This document shows positions 10,186 to 19,164 of a stretch of 64,000 nt of DNA, piece after piece (the stretch's first letter is position 1; each line of letters starts with the position of its first letter). The DNA is from Bradyrhizobium sp. CB82 (GTDB taxonomy: Bacteria > Pseudomonadota > Alphaproteobacteria > Rhizobiales > Xanthobacteraceae), in NCBI RefSeq assembly GCF_029714405.1, contig NZ_CP121650.1, positions 2,733,001 to 2,797,000 of the forward strand. Direction: 5' to 3'. The position numbers and the translations under genes are program-made. The notes below the pieces were generated by a model that ran no database searches, was not told the DNA's origin, and saw nothing but the letters and a program-made list of their open reading frames with translations.

Positions 10186-10684
10186 AGTCCGGTTCGCCTG
10201 CGTTAGCAGATCTTCAGAGCTAAACCTGCGCAGGGTTGAACTCCGGGTCTTCAGATTGCAGCGGAGAATGAATGATTGCTGGGGCAAGCTCAGTGAGGGG
10301 GAGCGCTGGAGGATCTTGTGGTGATTCAGTTGTGAACGGCGATCGGTCAATTTGGCTCGACTTCAGGCACAACGCTGGTACACGCGGGTCAATGCGACTG
10401 GCGTTAAGTCATTGATTTTTGTTTATTTTTCTGGCGCGGTGCGGCAATCCATCCCTCCAGCCCGGCTTGCACAAAACGCTCGCGATCGCAGGGGCTTGAG
10501 CCATGCATACTCTCCACCTGCCGGCCAGATGACACCGGTGGTACATAGGGCGCACCAAAGGCTATTTCGCTCAGATCGCCGCTGCCTGTCTGGCATGCCC
10601 TGACGTCGCCAACGGAGCGCGAGCGAGCCGACATCGCACGGCCGGCGAATGCGCCCGGCCGGCGCTTCGCCGAGAGATCAGACG
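10186..10684. other. Gene-poor stretch with a 13-bp sequence repeated at 15119
   Basis: I see no supportable gene here. An AT-rich patch at 10405-10433 begins TAAGTCATTGATT, and the same 13 bases occur at 15119-15131 immediately before a truncated tRNA-Lys. This could mark the ends of a former insertion or be a chance repeat of an AT-rich sequence. The upstream regulatory region of the S41 peptidase gene must lie at the right end. Confidence 0.3.
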
Positions 10685-11968
10685 ATGAAAGAGGCTATCG
10701 ATACATCGCCTTCGCGTCGCCAGGTGTTGCGACTGGCCGCCATAGGGGTGGCCTGTGCCGTGGCTGCGAAGGCCCCGAGCGCCGCGGAGCCTCTAAGGGG
10801 AGGGGCCAACGACTCCTACGTTCCCGCTGATGGCGTTTCGACCTTCGAGAGCGTCTGGCAGACTGTACGTGATCATTTTTACGATCCGCGTCACAGCGGA
10901 CTTTACTGGCCGGCGGTTCGGGAGAGATATCTTCCGGAGGTTCAACGGGCAACTTCCCAGGACTCTCTGGCGCGCATCATCAATACCATGCTGTCTGAGT
11001 TGCGCGCTTCGCATACGCGCTTCTACACGCCGGATGAGCCGGAATATTATCAACTTGCAGATATCTTTTCCGGCGTACTGCGACGCCGGGGACTGCAGGG
11101 TGCATTTCCGGACGGTCGCATTTCGTACCCTGGCATAGGCATCATTTCGCGTCTCGAAACGTCTGGCCGTAACACGATCACCGCCGTCATAGACGGAACG
11201 CCGGCTCAGCAGGCGGGCCTCCGTGCTGGAGATGAGATAGTTGCGGCTGACGGGACGGCATTTGAGCCGGTCGGGTCATTCCGTGGGAAGGTGGGCGAAT
11301 CGGTTGTCCTGGAGGTGCAGCGGGGCGCCACGGTGATGCAAATCCCGGTCAGGCCGGTCGATCTCGAGCCCACGAAAATGTTCCTTCGTGGGTTGGAGTC
11401 GAGTGCACGGATCATTGAGTCAAACGGACAACGCATCGGCTATGTCCATGTTTGGTGCTATGCGGGCTACGTCTATCAACGCACTCTCGAACGCCTGCTG
11501 TCGCAAGGTGAGCTCAAGGACGCAGATGCGCTGATCTGGGATTTGCGGGATGGCTGGGGCGGCGCACAGCCCGAATATCTCGACTTGTTCAACGGTCGGG
11601 CGCCAACAATGCAGGTCACCGACCGAAGCGGTACCAGCGAAATCGTAAATGTGAAGTGGCGCAAGCCTGTTGCGATGCTCATCAACGGCGGTACGCGCAG
11701 CGGCAAGGAGGTCCTTGCCTATGGTTTCAAAAAGTACAGGTTGGGCGAGCTCATCGGCACCCGGACAGAAGGCGCGGTCCTTGCCGCCACCGCATTTCTC
11801 ATCGGAGGCGGCTTGCTGCTGCTCGCAGTCGAAGATGTCCTGGTCGATGGCGAGCGCCTGGAGGGCGTAGGCGTGACGCCGACGATCGAGATCCCGGCCG
11901 GCGCGACTTCCGCCGGAGCAGAGGACCCCCAATTGAGCCGTGCAGTCGCGGTTCTATCCGGGACATGA
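10685..11968 (+). CDS. S41-family C-terminal processing peptidase-like protein, exported
   Basis: A serine protease related to CtpA/tricorn-type peptidases, predicted to act in the periplasm. The 427-residue protein begins with a twin-arginine-like leader (SRRQVLRLAAIGVACAVAA). Next comes an N-terminal helical domain, a PDZ domain (about 165-230, VIDGTPAQQAGLRAGDEIVA) and the S41 catalytic core. INGGTRSGKEVLAYGFKK (about 350-367) holds the likely nucleophilic serine, followed by GTRTEGAVL. I chose the ATG at 10685 because the leader starts just after it. It stands alone; its substrate is unknown. Confidence 0.85.
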   Translation: MKEAIDTSPSRRQVLRLAAIGVACAVAAKAPSAAEPLRGGANDSYVPADGVSTFESVWQTVRDHFYDPRHSGLYWPAVRERYLPEVQRATSQDSLARIINTMLSELRASHTRFYTPDEPEYYQLADIFSGVLRRRGLQGAFPDGRISYPGIGIISRLETSGRNTITAVIDGTPAQQAGLRAGDEIVAADGTAFEPVGSFRGKVGESVVLEVQRGATVMQIPVRPVDLEPTKMFLRGLESSARIIESNGQRIGYVHVWCYAGYVYQRTLERLLSQGELKDADALIWDLRDGWGGAQPEYLDLFNGRAPTMQVTDRSGTSEIVNVKWRKPVAMLINGGTRSGKEVLAYGFKKYRLGELIGTRTEGAVLAATAFLIGGGLLLLAVEDVLVDGERLEGVGVTPTIEIPAGATSAGAEDPQLSRAVAVLSGT

Positions 11969-12076
11969 TCAGGACGTCATACCCATTCGCAAAGCAGAGG
12001 CAATGCGAAATGGTAATTGGAAGCCTGTCTTGGTTCGCCGGCGCAGGCTGTTGCCACTTCAGATCAGGGCGTGACA

Positions 12077-13873
12077 TCAGAACGATCCAGCCTCTTGGTG
12101 CAGCTCGCCGCCCCGCATCAAGCGGCGGGCGATGTCGGCTGTCTGCAGTGACGCGCGCTCGGTCGGTGAATGGGCCGCCAGATAGCGGGCAACCGCGATG
12201 AGGATGTGCCGGCCCTCGTTCGTGTGGCCCCATGCGCCGACTTGCCGGATCCCCGCCTCCAGCATCTGATACGCATGGAAACCGGCATCCTCGCGCAGCA
12301 CCGCATGCGCTAGCGTGGCGATCAGCGCCTGCGGCGAATGGCCCAGCTGGAGATGCCGTGTCACTAGGCGTGCGGCGAGATCGACCTGTCGTTGCCGGTC
12401 GAAGGCCTCAAGCAAGGCGGTGCCAATTGTCTCTGGATTCGCGGGTAGATCATCGAGCCGCTCGCCGCCGTCGCCCGGGATGCGCGCCGGCGGCACATTG
12501 AGATAGCGAGCAAGGTAGAGCGCCATCGCTCCGTGCAATACGCCGCGGACGGCCGCGATGTGAGTGTCGATGTTGGCAGTGCCCATCCGCGCCAGCATCT
12601 GGTGGACGGCGTTGGCATAGGTGAAGACGTGATGCGCCGTCTTCCAGTCGGCGTGCTCATTGGCATTGCCGAAGCGCGCCACCCTGAGCGCGGCCGCGTA
12701 CGCGAGGGATTGCCCCAGCTCCGCAGGAGCGGCACCGGCGCGGATCGCCTCCTTGAGCGCATTAACGATCCTGTCCGGATCGTCACCGAGCAGCTCTTGA
12801 GCAAGTGCGGCCTGGCCCGACCACTCACGCGAGCCGCGTCCGGCAGCGAACAGGTCCGCGAGTTCGCTGGTTGATTCCTCACACAACGCAACAAGGTCAA
12901 CGGGCTGGCGCCAGGCCGTCGATTCCTCGGTGCCGCGGGCCGCGACCATCTGACCGACGACTGTCGGCAGCAGAGCGGCCGCGTGTTGCCAGCCGATCAG
13001 GTCGAGGCACTCGAATGCCTTGTTGATGAAGTCGAGCGAGTGCCCGGTGTCGGCGAACGCCCGCTCGGTCGCAGCGGCGAGCAGGGCATCGGCGAGTTCA
13101 GCCGGGGAAAAGCCGGCCGCAATTGCCGTGAGCAGGGTGCGCTCGGCAGCCTCACGATGGCGCACGTTTGTCCAACGCCGCAGCCAGCGCTTGAGCGCGG
13201 CCGGCTCCGGCCGGCTGCCAAGCGGCGCGCGTTCCCGTCGCGGCGCCGCGCCGTCGCAGTCCGCCGCCACGCGGCGTGCGCCGTGGAACAGCGCGAGATA
13301 GATTTCCTCCTCCGGCAGCACAGGCAGAAGATTGGCGAGTGCCATGAGGATCGTAAGTCCTACGCCCCAGCCGTCGCGGTTTTGCGCCCCGAACAGCGCC
13401 ACCTGGCGGACGATGTCGGCCTGCGGTACGCCGGCTGCGAGCTGACCGTGCACGGCCTTGGCAATGACGAGGCCGAGGTCGTGGGCGAGGCCGTCCGCAA
13501 GCCGCTGACGCCAGTGCGCGGCGGGATCGGCATGCGTGAACGTGGTCTGCACCCAGACGTCACCATTGCGCACCTCGACCGGGCAGATCGGCACGTCGTC
13601 CGCCCAGAGGTCGAAGGTGCAGCCGCTTTCGAGATCGAAGCGAGCGTGGTGCCAGTGACAGGTCAAGATGCCGTCCTCGACGCTGCCCCGCTCAAGCGGG
13701 AAGCCCATGTGCGGGCACCGATTGTCCAGCGCGAAGACGCGCCCGCGGTCGTAGATGACGAGAATCGGACGATGGCCACCGTGCACAACGAGCCGCCCCT
13801 TGAGCCTCAGCTCCTCAAGGCTGCCCGCCAACGCAAATTCGTTGCTCGGCGCGTCCATGAGCATAGCTCCCAT
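12077..13873 (-). CDS. Rieske [2Fe-2S] domain protein with large uncharacterised C-terminal region
   Basis: A 598-residue protein. Residues about 10-110 form a Rieske ferredoxin domain with cluster ligands in CPHMGFPLE and CHWHHARFD. The other 480 or so residues are helical, with several conserved-looking histidines (DTGHSLDFINKAFE, ADWKTAHHVFTYANA), and match nothing I can name. There is no signal peptide or transmembrane helix. The Rieske part resembles soluble ferredoxin types rather than ring-hydroxylating dioxygenase subunits, because no 2-His-1-carboxylate motif follows it. A broken acetamidase gene lies just upstream on the same strand, so the two were probably one operon. Confidence 0.75.
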   Translation of the reverse strand: MGAMLMDAPSNEFALAGSLEELRLKGRLVVHGGHRPILVIYDRGRVFALDNRCPHMGFPLERGSVEDGILTCHWHHARFDLESGCTFDLWADDVPICPVEVRNGDVWVQTTFTHADPAAHWRQRLADGLAHDLGLVIAKAVHGQLAAGVPQADIVRQVALFGAQNRDGWGVGLTILMALANLLPVLPEEEIYLALFHGARRVAADCDGAAPRRERAPLGSRPEPAALKRWLRRWTNVRHREAAERTLLTAIAAGFSPAELADALLAAATERAFADTGHSLDFINKAFECLDLIGWQHAAALLPTVVGQMVAARGTEESTAWRQPVDLVALCEESTSELADLFAAGRGSREWSGQAALAQELLGDDPDRIVNALKEAIRAGAAPAELGQSLAYAAALRVARFGNANEHADWKTAHHVFTYANAVHQMLARMGTANIDTHIAAVRGVLHGAMALYLARYLNVPPARIPGDGGERLDDLPANPETIGTALLEAFDRQRQVDLAARLVTRHLQLGHSPQALIATLAHAVLREDAGFHAYQMLEAGIRQVGAWGHTNEGRHILIAVARYLAAHSPTERASLQTADIARRLMRGGELHQEAGSF

Positions 13874-13943
13874 TGTCGCTTTGGCTGCAGGTACTCCATC
13901 ACATAAGTACCCTCTCGCGCAAAGGCGAGAGCGCAGGCCGAGC

Positions 13944-14535
13944 TCATATCACCGTCATCTCGCGCCTGAGATCGGGAGCGAAGATGGCCTTCGGGATCAG
14001 GGCGTGAACGCCGCGCACGATGTCCACCACCTGCGTCACGCGGAAGCTTGCGGCGATGCTGCACAGAGCTCGAGCTCGCTGATCTTCGCCCGCGTCGCCA
14101 GAAACTTGATCGGCTTCAATGGAATGCTGATGTTGGGAATAAACTTGCCGGTCATGGCGCCAAGGTCGAGATCGACGTACTTGATCTGCCCCTGCGCATA
14201 GTCCTGGGGCAGGAAGCCCGTTCCGAGCGATCCCGGGTTGTTGAACACCGCGCCCCATTCGTAGGGGCGGATCGACTGGTACCGGACTTCCAGCGCGTCG
14301 CCCGGTTCGGCGCCGGCCACAGCGATCGGTCCAATGATCGAATGTGGCCCCCGGCCCGGATTGCTCACGCGCAGCTGCGCCAGGGTATCGACCGGCACTC
14401 CTGGCTGCATTTCATTCAGGAAGTGCGACCAAGTGTCGGGGAACTGATGGTGTCGCCCGACTCGATGGTAAGAATGGGCGGCAAGGTGGTGTCGAATACC
14501 CCGAGCCGAACCGTTTCCCTGGCCGAGGGAACCAT
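13944..14535 (-). pseudogene. Broken acetamidase/formamidase (FmdA-like) gene
   Basis: The gene starts with VRLGVFDTTLPPILTIESGD in one frame and shifts near 14,420 into LNEMQPGVPVDTLAQLRVSN. It continues as GAVFNNPGSLGTGFLPQDYA and NISIPLKP. It then jumps by a large internal deletion to the family's C-terminal end, SFRVTQVVDIVRGVHALIPK, in a third frame. Intact FmdA/AmdA proteins are much longer. The frameshift and deletion mean no functional amidase is made. Confidence 0.82.
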
Positions 14536-14579
14536 GTGTACGCGACCGTTAGGCTGGGAACGGCGTATGGGTTCGGCGC

Positions 14580-14996
14580 ATGGAGGCGATCCGCGTCCGT
14601 GCGGCGGCAAACGGCGATACGGTCGGCGTCTTTGATCGTCTCCTCGAAGACCATGAGCTTGGTCTCGCCGTTCCCGCCGTCGAAACCGGCACGTTGAATC
14701 GCTCCGCCTACATCCTTATCCAAGCCGGCTTCAACTCGAGGCTCGCTGCCATCAAGGCCGTCACCGACACCGGCGCCACCTTCCGGACGGGTCAGGAGCT
14801 TCGGCAATGGCTTGACTCAGAAGCCGTCGCGGCATGGAGCGCGCAGCCGGATTGGCCGACAGCGGAAACCAAGGCGATGTGGACGGACTTCGTGCAGAGC
14901 TTCACACCGCGTGAAAACCGCACTTGGGCGGATCGCCGCTACTGGGCGAACGTAGCATGGCTTGGCGCGGCACCGCCGGGCCTGTCCGGTGGCTGA
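14580..14996 (+). CDS. Hypothetical protein, possibly a fragment of a larger protein
   Basis: A 138-residue frame whose second half looks like real protein (LNRSAYILIQAGFNSRLAAI, ATFRTGQELRQWLDSEAV, PDWPTAETKAMWTDFVQSF). The first 30 residues are less convincing. I do not recognise a domain. It lies between an acetamidase pseudogene and a tRNA fragment, so it may be the tail of a gene carried by a lost element. Confidence 0.4.
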   Translation: MEAIRVRAAANGDTVGVFDRLLEDHELGLAVPAVETGTLNRSAYILIQAGFNSRLAAIKAVTDTGATFRTGQELRQWLDSEAVAAWSAQPDWPTAETKAMWTDFVQSFTPRENRTWADRRYWANVAWLGAAPPGLSGG

Positions 14997-15145
14997 AGCG
15001 CGACTAGGGGCCTGCCGATCGCGTCCGCACCGCCTTCTCGATAACGCAGTGCAACTAAGCACTATGATCGTGCGACGAATGCCCGTTTTCGGCCGGATAA
15101 TCCCAGGTGTGCGATTGGTAAGTCATTGATTGTTTTTAACCCTTA

Positions 15146-15195
15146 GCTGACTCTTAATCAGCGGGTCCCAGGTTCGAGCCCTGGTGCGCCCACCA
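15146..15195 (+). pseudogene. 3' half of a tRNA-Lys (anticodon CTT)
   Basis: The anticodon arm is intact (stem GCTGA/TCAGC at 15146-15150 and 15158-15162, loop CTCTTAA with anticodon CTT). So are a five-base variable region, the T arm (CCAGG, TTCGAGC, CCTGG at 15168-15184) and the acceptor 3' strand TGCGCCC plus ACCA ending at 15195. The D arm and the 5' acceptor strand are missing: the upstream bases do not pair with the acceptor and are AT-rich. This is the usual signature of an attachment site left where an integrative element inserted into a tRNA 3' end. Confidence 0.75.
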
Positions 15196-15535
15196 AGCTT
15201 TTCAAAGACTTGGCCGAACCTAGCGGAGGACGGACCTTTTAGTTGGGACGTCAGTTGGTAGTTTTCGTTCGGTTTCCGTGCTCGTCGACATTGCCGTCCG
15301 CTCAACAATTGGCGGGATGGCTGCGCGTTACCGCAGCGGCTATCTCGTTCCCGGCGGCGTGGAGCGTTCTCTCACGCAGAAGCCTTGGCGACCGGTGAAC
15401 GCCTTCACCTGGAACCATCCACATCCCATATTCTCGCTCCTGCCCCTATCGGTAGACCGCGCTCAGCTTCTCGATCGCTGACTCCGCAAGTTCGACGCGA
15501 CTTTGCGCGGTGTGGAAGCGAACGCAAGTGTGCGA

Positions 15536-15975
15536 TCAGGCGCGACGTTCACCTTGTGCCGTGCCTGCCGCGCCCCGTTGACGACGCTTGGTGGTGCGCT
15601 CGGGAGCAGGGCCCGTGGTCAGATTGTGCGGGGGCGGCTGATAACCCAGCCGGATCGACAGCAACTCGGCATGAGTCATCACCGCCTTGGCCAATTCCGG
15701 CACCCGCTCAAGCGTCACGCGCCGGCTCGGGCCGCTAACGCTGATCGCCGCGAAAACACGCCCGGTGCTGTTGCGGATCGGGGCGCCCACGCACCGCAGC
15801 TCCGGCTCGTGCTCGGCCTCGTCGATCGAATATCCGCGGGCTCTGATCGCTGCGAGCTCGGACTTCAGTCGTTTCGGCTCGACGATCGTGTTCGGCGTGA
15901 AACGGGGCAGGCCAGCGCGGATCACGCGTTCGATCACGACATCGCTCTGGAAGGCGAGCGCCGCGGAGGGTTGCG
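15536..15975 (-). pseudogene. C-terminal half of an IclR-family regulator
   Basis: The frame covers the effector-binding domain of IclR proteins, from ALAFQSDVVIERVIRAGLP through VGAPIRNSTGRVFAAISVSG to MTHAELLSIRLGY near the C-terminus. A TAG stop lies in frame about 40 bases before the first recognisable residue, and no helix-turn-helix domain is present. It therefore cannot bind DNA and is a truncated relic. A GTG at 15937 could permit translation of the remaining domain, but there is no evidence that it is used. Confidence 0.72.
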
Positions 15976-16046
15976 CGTTACGACCAGCACTCTACATCTT
16001 AGTGGATTGCGTGTGCAGATCGTGCGGAGGGTCGAAAGGCAAACCG

Positions 16047-16298
16047 ATGAGGGCCGACATCGTCCCCAAAGGAAAGCGATCTTGGGCCGAGAAAGCTAGA
16101 CAGGCCGGACTTGCTGTCTGCGACCCTGCCGGGTGTGTCTGCCTTATTATAGTGCTAGGCGAAGGCGCCTTTCGTTTGTTCGGGCACTCGTGGAAAGCCG
16201 GCTACATAGCAGGGCTGGGCGCATTTCTATGTTGGGCGCTAACTCTTGTCCTGATTGTGCGGCGAGAACTCAAAACTGGAAGCCTTCGACGGTCCTAA
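16047..16298 (+). CDS. Small membrane protein, hypothetical
   Basis: An 83-residue protein with two hydrophobic segments (VCLIIVLGEGAFRLF and AGLGAFLCWALTLVLIV) and a basic C-terminus. GGAGG lies at 16027-16031, somewhat far from the ATG. No family is recognised. It overlaps the start of the next small membrane ORF in another frame. Confidence 0.4.
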   Translation: MRADIVPKGKRSWAEKARQAGLAVCDPAGCVCLIIVLGEGAFRLFGHSWKAGYIAGLGAFLCWALTLVLIVRRELKTGSLRRS

Positions 16299-16593
16299 CG
16301 GCAATCTCCGCGCGAACCGATTGATCGCCAACGGCCGCGAAAGAAGTCGCCAACTGCCCGGGAAGCGCCATATCGTCCTTCGATTTGTGATCGAATTTCT
16401 CAAATGTATTGCAATCATAATTGCGCTGACGCTGGGAATGGGCTTCGCGGCTGAAATTGTCGTGTTCGCTCTATCTGGCCGTGATGTGAGTGGCGCCTTT
16501 GGTTCTGGTCTAGCCGGAATTGCCGGCGGCATACTTGGCTTAGTCATCGCCATCGTGATCGTCCTCAGGCGGATTGCTGACTTCGAGGATTGA
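16255..16593 (+). CDS. Small membrane protein, hypothetical
   Basis: A frame of up to 112 residues, with two clear transmembrane helices in its second half (CIAIIIALTLGMGFAAEIVV and GIAGGILGLVIAIVIVL). The region before about residue 40 is probably not translated, so the true start may be an internal codon near 16370. No family is recognised. Confidence 0.4.
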   Translation: MCGENSKLEAFDGPNGNLRANRLIANGRERSRQLPGKRHIVLRFVIEFLKCIAIIIALTLGMGFAAEIVVFALSGRDVSGAFGSGLAGIAGGILGLVIAIVIVLRRIADFED

Positions 16594-16762
16594 GCATTAC
16601 CAAAAGGCCGCCTATTGGCCCGCATGCGAAGTCCAGACGGTCTCTAAAAATGCCTCGTCATAGGGATTGACCGGAAGTGACTGGCCCACGACGTGAACGA
16701 CACGAATGACCCAACTGCGACATACTTCAAGGTGCGAGACAACAGGTTCCACCAAACGACTG

Positions 16763-18529
16763 TCACCGCAAGTTGGTTACGCCCGCACGACGCAAGCCGT
16801 CTGCGAGGTGCTCCCGGTACGTCATGTCAAGGTAGGGGGTCGTAAGGTCGAACAGCTGCTGCGGGTCCGCCGGCCGGGAGGTGAAATCATGCAGTAACGG
16901 CCGGGCTTCCTCAACGTGTCCAAGTTGGCCAAGGCTTGCGAGAAGGGTCCTGAGCCACGGGTACAAACGGCGTGTGTTGGTCGCAAGCTGACAATAATGG
17001 AGCGCTTCTTCGTAGTTCTCCTGGTGATAATGAGCCAGCGCGACCGTGCCGAGAAAGTTGCCGGCTTGAGGATCGTTCGGGCTTAGACGGAGGAAGCGCA
17101 ACAGAGGGTCGAGAGCTTCTTTGAAGTGTCCGATATAGACCCGAACCAGGCCAAGGCTGAAGAACCCGAGCGCGAAATTCGGGTTAAGGTCGATCGAACG
17201 CTGTGCCTCGCCAAGCGCCTGCGCGTGCATTCGCATCACCAAACTCGTCCAGCACAACGCGTAGTGGCAGTAGGGATCGCGGTCGTCGATCGCAACCGAG
17301 TGCGCCGCAGCCGCATAAGCCTCAGATGCCACGCTCGCGAGATCGCTGGTCCAGCCGTTCCAAACCCGGCTGTTCAGCGTGCGCGCAAGTGCCATGTGTG
17401 CCTGGGCGAGAGTCGGATCGAGCTTGATCGCCCGCCGCAACAGACCGACGGCCTGGTCCTGGTCATCGGGAGTGATTTGTGAAAAATGCCACATCGCGCG
17501 CATGCAGCAGTCGAACGCATCCAGGTTGTCGACGCTTTTGCGAAAGGCTCGTCGGCCTTCGATCAGCAGCATTTCCGGCTCGATCGCGCCGACCACGCTC
17601 TGCGCGATCTCGTCCTGTATGGCAAAAATGTCGGCCATGTCGCGGTCGAACCGCTCGGCCCACAGGTGGTTTCCGGTTTCGGCTTCGATTAGCTGAGCCG
17701 TAATCCGGACCCGCTGACCGGCCCGTCGTACGCTCCCTTCGAGGATGTACCGCACGCCGAGCTCGCGAGCGACCTGCTTTGCGTCGACGGCGCGCCCCTT
17801 GTAGACGAACGTCGAATTTCGCGCGATGACAAAGAACCATCGGTGATGAGACAGAGCGGTGATGATGTCTTCTGTAATGCCGTCGGCAAAATACTCCTGC
17901 TCGGGATCGCCGCTCATGTTCGAGAAAGGGAGCACCGAAATCGATGGCTTGTCCGGAAGCGCAAGCTCGCCACCCAAAACGCCCGTAGCCGCCGGATGCT
18001 GGAGCCGCCAGTCCACGGAATAGACCGAAACCGGACGACTCATGTTCTTAAGCGATCGTTGCCCGATGGGCATGAGGGGAAAAGTCAGCTTGCCCTCGAT
18101 GTGATCGCGGACCGCACCAGAGATGCAAATTCCGCTCGGGTCAGCGATGCCTTGCAACCGCGCAGCAACGTTTACGCCGTCGCCGAGCAGGTTGTCATTG
18201 TCCACCATCACATCGCCGAGGTTGACGCCAATTCGGAACTCCATCCTCCGGTCGCTGGCAAGGTCGGCGTTGTGGCGGTGGAGCGCGCGCTGCATCGCGA
18301 CTGCGGCGCGCACGGCCTGCACCGGGCTGCTGAACTCTGCAATCACACTATCTCCGGCGGATCCGAAAATGCGCCCCGCATGTTCAGATACGAGGTCGGA
18401 GATCGTGCGACGGTATGCGTCCAGGGTCCGCAGGGTCGCTTCCTCGTCCGCCGCCATGAGGCGGCTGTACCCGGCAACATCCGCTGCCAGAATCGCAGCC
18501 AAACGCCTCGTAATCGGTGGGATGTCCAT
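16763..18529 (-). CDS. Class III adenylate/guanylate cyclase with TolB-like and TPR domains
   Basis: A 588-residue signalling protein common in rhizobia. The N-terminal cyclase domain (about 5-175) keeps the metal-binding aspartates in ILAADVAGYSRLM and FGSAGDSVIAEF and the motif GDGVNVAARL. A linker with a TolB-like N-terminal fold follows (ISVLPFSNMSGDPEQEYFAD, GVRYILEGSVRR). The C-terminal half is TPR repeats (AIKLDPTLAQAHMALA, SIDLNPNFALGFFSLG). I chose the ATG at 18529 (MDIPPITRRLAAIL); an upstream in-frame start at 18589 adds 20 residues unlike the family. No transmembrane segment was seen. The trigger is unknown. Confidence 0.88.
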   Translation of the reverse strand: MDIPPITRRLAAILAADVAGYSRLMAADEEATLRTLDAYRRTISDLVSEHAGRIFGSAGDSVIAEFSSPVQAVRAAVAMQRALHRHNADLASDRRMEFRIGVNLGDVMVDNDNLLGDGVNVAARLQGIADPSGICISGAVRDHIEGKLTFPLMPIGQRSLKNMSRPVSVYSVDWRLQHPAATGVLGGELALPDKPSISVLPFSNMSGDPEQEYFADGITEDIITALSHHRWFFVIARNSTFVYKGRAVDAKQVARELGVRYILEGSVRRAGQRVRITAQLIEAETGNHLWAERFDRDMADIFAIQDEIAQSVVGAIEPEMLLIEGRRAFRKSVDNLDAFDCCMRAMWHFSQITPDDQDQAVGLLRRAIKLDPTLAQAHMALARTLNSRVWNGWTSDLASVASEAYAAAAHSVAIDDRDPYCHYALCWTSLVMRMHAQALGEAQRSIDLNPNFALGFFSLGLVRVYIGHFKEALDPLLRFLRLSPNDPQAGNFLGTVALAHYHQENYEEALHYCQLATNTRRLYPWLRTLLASLGQLGHVEEARPLLHDFTSRPADPQQLFDLTTPYLDMTYREHLADGLRRAGVTNLR

Positions 18530-19164
18530 GGTCACCCCGTACTGCGAGCCATACCAGTTTAGCCGATGTGGACGGGAGGATAAAAGCAACTATTGGCCCT
18601 GCGCCCTCGCGCTTTGACCCAACAGGGAAGAAACTCGCCAAGCTACCGCGAGCTTCGGGATGATACTTAGCAACTTCGGAAAAACGAAGTTTAGAGCCGT
18701 GCGTTACCTCCTTGGTAGGGTTGCGAATACAGCCGCTCCAGGCTGCCGGTCGGCCGCTGATAGGCCAGAGAGGTCAGCTGCTGGCCTTTGCGACATGTTG
18801 CAGCGCCACGCAATCTCGGTCGCGAGTGTGGATAAGTGGCAGTCGACGGCCAGCCGAATATCGCACAGGGCGACACTCGTGACTCAACCCGGACCCATGG
18901 GCATGTCCGCACTTGCCCAGCTAGTGGAGGACAAAGCGGACATCAATTCTGTCTCATCTGAGCGCCTCGGTCTGATCGGCATTTCCGTTTACCCCGCGAG
19001 CCTGATCCGGCTTGCCGGCGCAAATATCATGATCCTTGGCGTCGTCCTGATACGGACGTAGCCGCAGAAGATGATGCAGCCGTAGTCGCTATGGCGTAAA
19101 CTTGAAGCGCCAGCGTCATCACACCGACCAGCCAACGGCGCTCTCGCCTTGTGAGAGGTCAGCG
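18530..19164. other. Intergenic stretch without a supportable gene
   Basis: About 630 bases between the divergently transcribed cyclase and aldo/keto reductase genes. A plus-strand frame (18660-19061, 133 codons) is open, but its composition changes halfway and it matches no family. I regard it as chance or debris. Promoters for both flanking genes must lie here. Confidence 0.3.

Noticed and set aside
15123..15308. Minus-strand frame with RTRARTWDPLIKSQ
   Set aside because: This sequence is the antisense translation of the tRNA-Lys 3' half, a known source of false proteins.
18660..19061. Possible 133-residue protein
   Set aside because: No family, no ribosome binding site I trust, and composition changes along it.
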